NCBI GenBank assembly: GCA_032821775.1
Contig: JAVLRN010000001.1
Span: 1 to 64,000, forward strand
DNA length: 64,000 bases
Source: Sanguinoderma infundibulare
Taxonomy: Eukaryota > Basidiomycota > Agaricomycetes > Polyporales > Polyporaceae
Direction of reading: 5' to 3'
Position 1 is the stretch's first letter. Every line of letters starts with the position of its first letter. Made by a program: the position numbers and the translations under genes. Of this stretch, positions 56,789-64,000 are shown one piece after another. A model generated the notes under the pieces. That model was given only the letters and a program-made list of their open reading frames with translations, was not told where the DNA came from and ran no database searches.

Positions 56789-59700
56789 AAGAGGGAACGA
56801 GTTGCCTGATATGTCCATGGACACACAGGACATGACGTTGAGTAGAATGCGCATAGAGAACAATGTATACAATACAAAACCCCGTACTGCTTCTGCCACG
56901 AACGCAAATGTATTGCACCACACGCGCCCTTACACGAGCAATGCAGTTGCTAGAGGTTAGGAACGAGCTGGAACGACATTTCCGAATGCACACCGAGCAC
57001 GACAAGAATAGCTTTCGAACCATGGCGCGTTCTCAACAGTCAAGCTTGAACGATTATGTGGCCTCTCTGGGCACAGCTACGCTCTTCCACACTCCCTTAG
57101 TCATGGTGCTCTTCAAGAGTTCCACCGAGTTTCGTGGGGCTGATGGATGCTACCAGAGAGATCGACGCTGGGGTGCGTTTGGTGAAATCTTCCCATACTT
57201 TAATAGTAAGAACGGCGTCCGGTATCTAAGCACGTGCATTCAATAGCGCAAATGTGTTTCTTCGGCCGAGTTTTTGGAAAAAATTGATAAGTCACAACGG
57301 CGGCACGAGCGTGGTGATGTTAATGCGGCCTTCAGGTGTACCTCGCACATTGATGAGTTCCTGTGGCGGCTAGCCGTCATGTTGGATACCCCGGAATTAG
57401 ATGAACAGATGCCAAGCAAAGAGGAAACGTGGAATTGACTTACAAGGGCTGCTCAAACTGGAAGGCACGGATCTGTACCGTAAGATTGCATATCGAGTGT
57501 CTTGATAGGGAGAGAACATTGCATCCATGGCGTGTAAGATACAGCCCACAAGCGTAGCGAAGCTCGGTACGACGCTCCGGGACCTTGTACCGAAAAGAAT
57601 CAGGATCGGGGGACGGTGACGCGAGGGCCGTCTCAACTTTCACGTAAGAGCACCGCGAGCACCTCCGTTGTTTGTCGGCCACGCGATGCATTGTGTGCTT
57701 GTGGGTGGCTGTAGGAGATGGCGACGATCGGCCTCCTGACAGACACCGCAATAGAATCGGGAGGGAATGCGAGATCTAAGCGGTCTGTAGGTCCAGGGAA
57801 GCCCTTCGAGCGTGCGGTGCGTGCTTGTGTGGGGAAGATCGCGTTTCGAAGCCTATCAAAGCACCAACGAAGGGCGGAGCGTTCCCTCACAGTTCAAGCC
57901 CCGCGCTCGTCGTCGGGTCATATGGAACAAAGGGCCGGACCACGCCCCCCGTCCGGGTGGACCTCCTGGGAGCCGAGGAGCGGAATACGGGAAGATCCTG
58001 GCGCAGGGCCGGCCTCTGTGTGCGCCTCGGCATGCGGCGTTGGCAAAACCACGCATCCGGGGATCCTGCCGCATCTAATCCGTCCATCGGCGTCCTGGTA
58101 GGTGGAGACTCTGGCGCGCGGACCCTTTCTGCGCTGCAGATTGGCCGCGAGATAGACGCTACGTCGCCAGGATTGTCCGACGGCGCACAGGAACGCCGCT
58201 CGCTGGGAACGCGCTATGTTTGCGCCACTGATAACCGGCGGCCATGGCGGGCGGAGCATGGAATGCGCGGCGCCTGGAGGGGGATGGGGTGCATGAGAAC
58301 GCGAGGCCGGAGCGGAAGCGGGCGACCGCAGTCGTTGACAAGCTCGAGATGGGTTCCCGGGGTGCCTTCGCTGCCGTCATTTAATATTCAGAAGTTACAC
58401 GGTCAACAGAGTTATAGACACTCACCAATGGAGTTCGCGACGCTTCCAGACGTTTGACCGACAGTGACGTTTTGTATCCCGGCTGGTCCCCGAGGGATCC
58501 TCGCACAAACGGCGAGATGCAATCTCTCCGTACCTGGAGGACTTCCAGTAGCAAATGGGCGTCTACTACCTTCACCCGGGGCGTGTATCTTCACTTGCTC
58601 GTTCTCATGAGAGAATGGGACGGAGATACACCGTAAAAATGAGGCTGACATCGGTCGACGTCGACGACGAATGCCTGTGGGTTTCGGAGCCGAGTTGGAG
58701 ACTATTCTGATAATCACAACGAGCGTGGGAGGCTCGGGGTCGGGCGAGAATGTAAGTAGCAAGCCAATCTCCATAAACACCGCACTCACACAAGAAGAAT
58801 TGGAGCTGCTGCGCTCTGGGCCACCGATGGAATGGTGTTCAATGGGTTCGGCATCGCCGCGCTTCGCCGGGTCGGACATCTCGCCAATGTGGACGTGGCA
58901 TCAAGTTTCCCGGGCTCCACGCGCATCGATGCAATCGTTGACGGTCCTCGCACGTTTTGCAGCATGCGGAGGGAGCTACGGATGTGCCGGCACCACGATA
59001 GCGTCGGATTGGAACGAGAATCGCCGTCCGGATCTCTTTCAAAATAGCCAATTAGACTTTCAGAGCCGTCACGTGATGCATGTTCTCAGCGACGCACCTT
59101 GTATTTTCGATGCGGGAGGGAGAAAGGGAGCGACCTAGGTGGCTACGACTCGCAACGACAAGAAGCCAACTCTATCCTGCCCGGAGAAAGGTTGGACAAT
59201 CCTCTGGGAAACCCGTCGTACGTCCTCCCACCGAGCTGTGATCGTATTCATTCGTCTGTACAGTCTGCTATCGCAGAAAATCCGATAATCAACATAACGA
59301 GGATGGGCGAGGCCAAGAGAAAGTTCACGCACGAAGGGGTTAGTATAAAGTGCAACAGTAAGCATCCTCGACGGGCTCGAACGTTCGAACAGCTGCTATT
59401 CACCAAGTTCGGCGACCCATCGCCTTCCGTTCTTTCTTGTTCTCGACCCGCACGCTCCATACCACTGCTCTCATCCCATCTCGCCCGAATGCTATTCGTC
59501 ATGGCAGGCTATTGGATGTAGCCAGGAAGGAGACTGAGCATCGCATCCAGTGCGTCCTTACGATCACCATCAGCCCTTGCATCTTCGAGCCTCCGGCTTC
59601 CAGGTAGCTGCGCGCTCGTATCTTTTTCCTATCGTTGATCGGCGACTCAGGCCAAAGACGCCTCTAGTGCCTTGCGACATGACGTCAGTACAGGCTTTGG

Positions 59701-61138
59701 CTAGTCGAGCGGATTTCTCGGCGGAACGTCCGGGCGACAGCACCGGAGGATCGAGACCTAGAAGCCAGCGAGGATTGCGTGATAGGTGGTCTTCGCTGAT
59801 GGCAAGCTAAGCGATCGGATGCAGAGGGGGATGAACGAACGAGGGAGTGAGCTAACGCACATTGCGGACGGCACAGACACGCACCGTGGCCTTGCCCTTC
59901 AACGAACATTTGATCATGGTCGTTGTGTTCGATGTTCTCGCAAGCGCACCCGCACGCAAAGATAGCCCGTAACATCAGGACCTGTCACCGCATGCAATGA
60001 ACGACGTCGCAGGGATCCAAGAAGCACCAATCGAGCAGGCACCCCACAACTTCTAGCTTATCTGCCGCACCCACGGTCAGCGATGTCCGATGACGGTTGA
60101 GGATGGTGGGAGTCTGGGAGAACGGTGATACCTGTGCTGGATAGTGGTGGAATCGAGAGGTATAAAGGAAGTTACGTGCTTGAGTTACCATCCTCGTCGC
60201 TGAAGCCTAGAGTGGTCCAAGAATCGCGAGGATTCGCGGGGAGCGGCGCCTTCGCCGGGCGGCGACCATGGTGAATAGACAGAACCCGAAAATATCGACG
60301 TTAACAACGCACCCATGTAAGAATGATCATACTGCTGAGTGCATCCCGGACTGTTAGTTCGCTCAGCTCGAGTCCGCCTTGCCCACTGCAGTTCGTGATG
60401 GCGCACGAAGATATGTAACAGTAAGGAAAGGCGCCCCGCGGCAATCCAGGATCATGTTCGCAGGTCAATCAACGAACTGGCCAAGGCTGCAGAGCTGATC
60501 TACTTGGCACACTGCTTTTCGGTCGCATGGTCCTCCAAATCGTTCCTGTTGAAATTCGCTGTAGTTCAAAACAGAGATCGTAGATCGTGTCGCGGAGTCC
60601 ACGGAGGAGGGCAGTGGCCAATTTATTGACTTCTTTTGCCCGGATGGAACGTGACACAGCGCCTCTGGCCTGCCGGCTGGCTCCTTTGTGAATGCGTGGA
60701 GCTTAAACGATCGTCATCAGCACACATTGGATGTATGGAATAGTGACTCACACTCATACATGATCGAACAGGTGATTATCGAGGTAGGCAGCAATTATTG
60801 GTGGACAGAACCCGAACTTGCCAGCAGGGGGACCCACGAATCGAGAGGCATGTTGGACTTCGTTACCCTTCTCGCGGGACTCCAGGTTATTGTGGAGTCG
60901 ACAATGGCTGGGAGCCAGTGCCACGTCGATGACCATCGTTGGTAAAAGGCGCAAATACACTCGCGCAATTGCACAGCCACTTGCAATGCTGTGGCAAAGG
61001 ACGATGAATGGACGAGTTCTGCATGGTCCCATGTTCACCGTCGTAGGTTGACAGGTCGACGAACGCATCGCGGCAGGCCTATAGGTACGAAACGGAGCTT
61101 CGTTCTGGTATTAGGCAACAGTAGCGCATTACGTCCGA
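56789..61138. other. Gene-poor region
   Basis: About 4.3 kb without a recognised gene. Frames near 57825-58457 (plus) and 58671-59138 (plus) are open but have no family resemblance or consistent splice partners. A TATA-like GGTATAAAGG lies near 60158 on the plus strand without a following gene. Confidence 0.4.
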
Positions 61139-62109
61139 TTATGGTGTCAAAGGGTGCAAGTCCGCGTCCGTGTCTATCGATAGGAATGCTTCGTACAAAT
61201 ACACGACGCCGAACAGCAGGAACAGCGCGCTCGCGGCCAGTGTTACTGCGAATCACATGTTAGCATTGTAACCGAAGTGAAGACGGAGACGAGTGCACGC
61301 ACCATGCTTCACAGAGATTTTGGTTGACACATACCGACCGCCCATGACGGCGAGCGCGGTGCAGCACGAGTGGCCGACGATCGTACCTAATGCAACAACA
61401 TATAAGTTCTGCGAGCACGAGAAACGCGGACGTCAGCGGACATAAATAGCACAGGTGCGGATCCGCCACTCACATCTGCGGCTGCGAGCGCAATGGTCGA
61501 TATTTGGCTGCGGTCGCCCCACTCGCCGAGGAATGTGAGGACGAACGACTGGACAAAGACGGGTCCAAAGATGTAGCTGAAGAAGTTGCGCGCAGCCTCG
61601 GCGTACGTCTGCTTCCCCGGACGCCCGCCATTCGAGCGTCGTCGGACGTGTCCATTTCCTCGGCCGGCCTCGAGTGCTTCGAGCGGGACCACGTCCTCGC
61701 CGTGCTCTCCAGCGATACCCGTCCCATCGTTGACAGCCTCGTCACCCTCAATGTCCTCCTCGGCCTCCTTCATCTCCTCTTGGATCTTCTCGTTGCCCGC
61801 CTTCATCTGGCGTCCCTCCTGGAGCATCTTGACGCCGAAGACGAGGAATAGCGCTGCTGCGCAAACTTGTGTCCATTTGCGTGGGATGAGGGTGGGGAGG
61901 AGGTGGCCGAGCTCGGCGGAGAGAATGGACATTACGACGAGGGAGCCGAAGGCACCAGCGAAGACGACGACGCGGGGGTGGCGCATGGCGAGGATAGCGG
62001 CGATGAGGAAAGTCTTGTCCCCGATCTCGGAGAATATGATCATGGCGAACGACCGCCAGAGGGCGTGAAAGGCACCCTCGTCGTTGGCGGATGCGACATC
62101 TTGGGCCAT
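61139..62109 (-). CDS. GDT1: Gdt1/TMEM165 (UPF0016) cation/proton antiporter
   Basis: Three exons (62109-61474, 61408-61303, 61245-61139) give 282 residues, close to yeast Gdt1 (280). The two hallmark repeats are present: FSEIGDKTFLIAAILAMRH (acidic motif at residues 28-33) and FLGEWGDRSQISTIALAAAD (about 194-212), separated by a charged loop (EEMKEAEEDIEGDEA). Hydrophobic segments fit six to seven membrane helices; the end reads SALFLLFGVVYLYEAFLSID. The family moves Ca2+ and Mn2+ into the Golgi in exchange for protons and supports glycosylation. No signal peptide precedes the first helix in this model. An in-frame TGA lies just before the ATG, so the start is set unless an upstream exon joins in another way. 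Confidence 0.93.
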
Positions 62110-63472
62110 TCACAGTCTGTTTCCTTTAACTTCCCAACATGCATGAACACCTTTGGACACATACCTCGAGAACCCAGCGAATATTTAAATATCAATGCAA
62201 GGCTAGAGAAAGGCTGAAGGGGGGAGAACAGGCCTGCGGACGAGGGGGACGTGGGGAACGACGAGGAGGTGACGTTGAACGGAGAATGGATGAGCCGCAG
62301 CGATGCACAAGCGCCCAATGACGGTGCGCAGACTCACACGTGATCACAAGTGCGCAGCCAATCGCGGCTCGAGCTGTGCCGGTGAGCCCGCCCGGCGGAG
62401 GATTCTTCTTTTGCTCCTCAGGCTTGTCCACCACCACCTGCGCTCTTGGAGGCAATGGGTAGGGTCGCTGTCTCAATGGGGCAGACAAGACCGACGTTCT
62501 GAAGGCATAGGCTGACAGGATCATGCTTCCAAATAGGCTGCGTAAAAGGGCAGACGAGTGGAATATCGTGAGTACACGAAGCCTCTGACTATTCTAACTC
62601 ACCTTGCACAGGGTAAGGCAGTGAAGGCGCTGGAAGTGCTCAAAAGATGATACCACAGACTTACCGAGGGGCCTCGTCCTTGGCCTGAAATCCATCGCAT
62701 CCCATTGACCGAGTCCATCCTTATACGAAATCGCCCAAGGCCCCAAGCGAGGCGTGGCTCCGGACGTACGTCTTTCCCACCTGGCCCGCTCCTTCTCATG
62801 CTTTCCTATCTTAGTCTGGACGTTTGCTCAACCATCCCGTCTACCTGTCCGTTTCGCTTTCCCCGTGCACGGCCCATGTCGTGGCTCTGAGGAACCGTCC
62901 GATCTGTCTGAAATTTTCGCCAAGGGGTTGCCCAGCATGGCGGACTATCCATAGCTCAAGGATGCACTTAAGACCGCAACTGATAGTTCCTGGGACCGTT
63001 CCTTGCGGCGTGAGTACCACTGCAACGTGTCTATTTCTTGTTGCAAAGACCGTGTGCCCGGAAAGCTAAATTCCAGTGGTCGTGGTAGCCGTTGAGGTTA
63101 GATTCCCAGTGAAAATCGGTCATATGCTAAGAGCGAGGCTGCATGTCCTGTACGTTCTTCCGTCCGTTGTTTCACGAGTTCTAGCTCTCTGAATGGAGCT
63201 TTTTGTTGCTTTTAGATACGTTGATGTTGACGAGGAACGAACATGTACATGTTGTGCGTGTCCAAGGATTTTCGTCAACCCTTGTCCGTTCCAAGTTGCC
63301 CTACTGGTCTGTAGCTGGACATTTCCACGGCTGTGTCATCGTCCGTTACGCCCTTTTCCCTTCATGGTGCGCATAACTGTCCGGATCCTCTCCGATGCCT
63401 TCTTCCCCCCCTGTCGCGCCTCTTTCGCACGTTCTCTCCAGGAAGCCTCCGACGCGGTATCACCGTTCAAAA
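62110..63472. other. Gene-poor stretch with an unassigned small frame
   Basis: A palindromic ATATTTAAATAT at 62181-62192 lies about 72 bp upstream of the GDT1 start and may act as its TATA element. On the minus strand, 62524-62340 reads MILSAYAFRTSVLSAPLRQR then GLTGTARAAIGCALVIT before a GTGAGT. This could be an exon of a small protein, but I could not connect it. The rest shows nothing. Confidence 0.4.
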
Positions 63473-63719
63473 GTTGATCGCCAATGCCTCATCGGAACGA
63501 ACGTAAGGCTCATCAAGGCTGTTCTCACTCCAAAAGTTCCCATCGCAGACGGTGAGCATTCATCTTTCCGAGGTCGACATACGCCTCGTGTTTCTGACTG
63601 GTTCGCTAGACATCTTCCCCGGGGTAATCTGGCGCGACTGGTCCGCGGGCGAGGCTATCAACGTTTCGATTTCAACGAACACGATGTTCGGCTCGCCCCT
63701 CGGCCAGATCAACTGCCAT
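63473..63719 (+). pseudogene. Relic of a second GH31 alpha-glucosidase gene
   Basis: Two exon-like pieces (63473-63551, 63610-63719) encode VDRQCLIGTNVRL with AVLTPKVPIADG, then DIFPGVIWRDWSAGEAINVS and FGSPLGQINCH. They align with exons 12 and 13 of the GH31 gene at 34.7-39.6 kb (VDRQYLIGRD, VLTPNVSAVDG, WRDWYTHEAVNASI, APLGHINVH), and the intron sits at the same place. Upstream, the GH31 frame is broken, and downstream the match stops abruptly near 63719, before the C-terminal domain. It is a truncated, diverged copy in the opposite orientation to the intact gene. Confidence 0.85.
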
Positions 63720-63808
63720 TCTCCGCCACAAGCAGTCCACGAATGCGATCGCGAAGACGCGCCCACGGGTACGGATTTTAGCAAAAATCGGAATTCCGTT
63801 GTCGCGAT

Positions 63809-63879
63809 TGCATTGATCGGGAATCGAACCCCGGGCGCGCCAAAAGAAAGGAGGCAAATTACCACGACGCTATTAATGC
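63809..63879 (-). pseudogene. Degenerate tRNA-like sequence (tRNA-Gly-type layout)
   Basis: The minus-strand 70-nt sequence starts GCATTAATAGCGTCGTGGTA and ends GGTTCGATTCCCGATCAATGC, followed by A at 63809. The acceptor strands pair at six of seven positions. The A box (TAGCGTCGTGG) and B box (GGTTCGATTCC) are good RNA polymerase III matches, and the length fits tRNA-Gly. However, the T stem has an extra G, and the anticodon arm keeps only about four pairs with an oversized loop, so no anticodon can be assigned. It is likely a tRNA pseudogene or the head of a tRNA-derived repeat. Confidence 0.5.
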
Positions 63880-64000
63880 TTCGTAGTGTTAGTTCATCCA
63901 ACACTATCTGCAGTATGTTGACCACTTGCCTCGGCTTTGCCAGCGTTGAAGCTGAAAGTTGATCATTCGGGCCCGCAGCCTTCCCAAGCCATGTGTCTCC
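63880..64000. other. Right edge, no feature
   Basis: The last 121 bases show nothing recognisable. Confidence 0.4.

Noticed and set aside
57825..58457. 210-residue plus-strand frame
   Set aside because: No recognisable domain or consistent splice signals; composition like its antisense frames.
1..64000. Complete transposable elements, CRISPR arrays or telomeric repeats
   Set aside because: I found no transposase or reverse-transcriptase motifs, no regularly spaced repeats with unique spacers, and no TTAGGG arrays.

Overview
This window looks like nuclear DNA of a filamentous basidiomycete (Agaricomycetes, probably close to the Polyporales). The genes are split by many short GT-AG introns of about 45-65 nt, the coding sequence is GC-rich, and the gene content is typical of that group: F-box/leucine-rich proteins, a fungal BTB protein, a secreted GH31 alpha-glucosidase, a large secreted protein of the DUF7223-like type, and an HMG-box regulator. 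I rebuilt gene models by hand from splice sites. Models whose exon lengths sum to a multiple of three and give a continuous family-like protein are given high confidence.

Layout. 1-7.8 kb is a poor region with no intact gene. It holds repeats and truncated pieces of housekeeping genes: proteasome RPT5, ribosomal protein eL27, and the C-terminal domain of an acyl-CoA/4-coumarate ligase. 7.9-11.9 kb carries two adjacent plus-strand genes: the ribosome-associated Hsp70 SSZ1, with one apparent single-base frameshift, and a haloacid-dehalogenase type II hydrolase. 12.9-14.8 kb (minus) is a secreted protein with a TATA box. 18.1-19.2 kb (minus) is a BTB protein whose 3' end is duplicated downstream. 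21.4-34.2 kb is a minus-strand tandem array of F-box proteins: four intact genes, one pseudogene and one 3' fragment. All four intact copies share a 10-nt micro-exon. 34.7-39.6 kb (minus) is a complete 13-exon GH31 alpha-glucosidase with a 1.2-kb first intron. 42.7-44.0 kb (minus) is a peroxisomal 2,4-dienoyl-CoA reductase. 47.7-49.5 kb (minus) is an HMG-box transcription factor flanked by long gene-poor tracts. 55.2-56.8 kb (plus) is a 9-exon uridine phosphorylase. 61.1-62.1 kb (minus) is a Gdt1/TMEM165 cation/proton exchanger. 63.5-63.9 kb holds a relic of a second GH31 gene followed by a degenerate tRNA-like sequence.

How the genes fit together. There is no operon-like logic. The SSZ1, HAD, uridine phosphorylase, Gdt1 and dienoyl-CoA reductase genes are ordinary metabolism and proteostasis. 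GH31 and the secreted protein are part of the extracellular repertoire. The BTB gene and F-box array are a local concentration of putative substrate adaptors for cullin-RING ubiquitin ligases, with signs of recent duplication and decay. I saw no CRISPR, prokaryotic elements, rRNA genes or recognisable transposase/reverse transcriptase.
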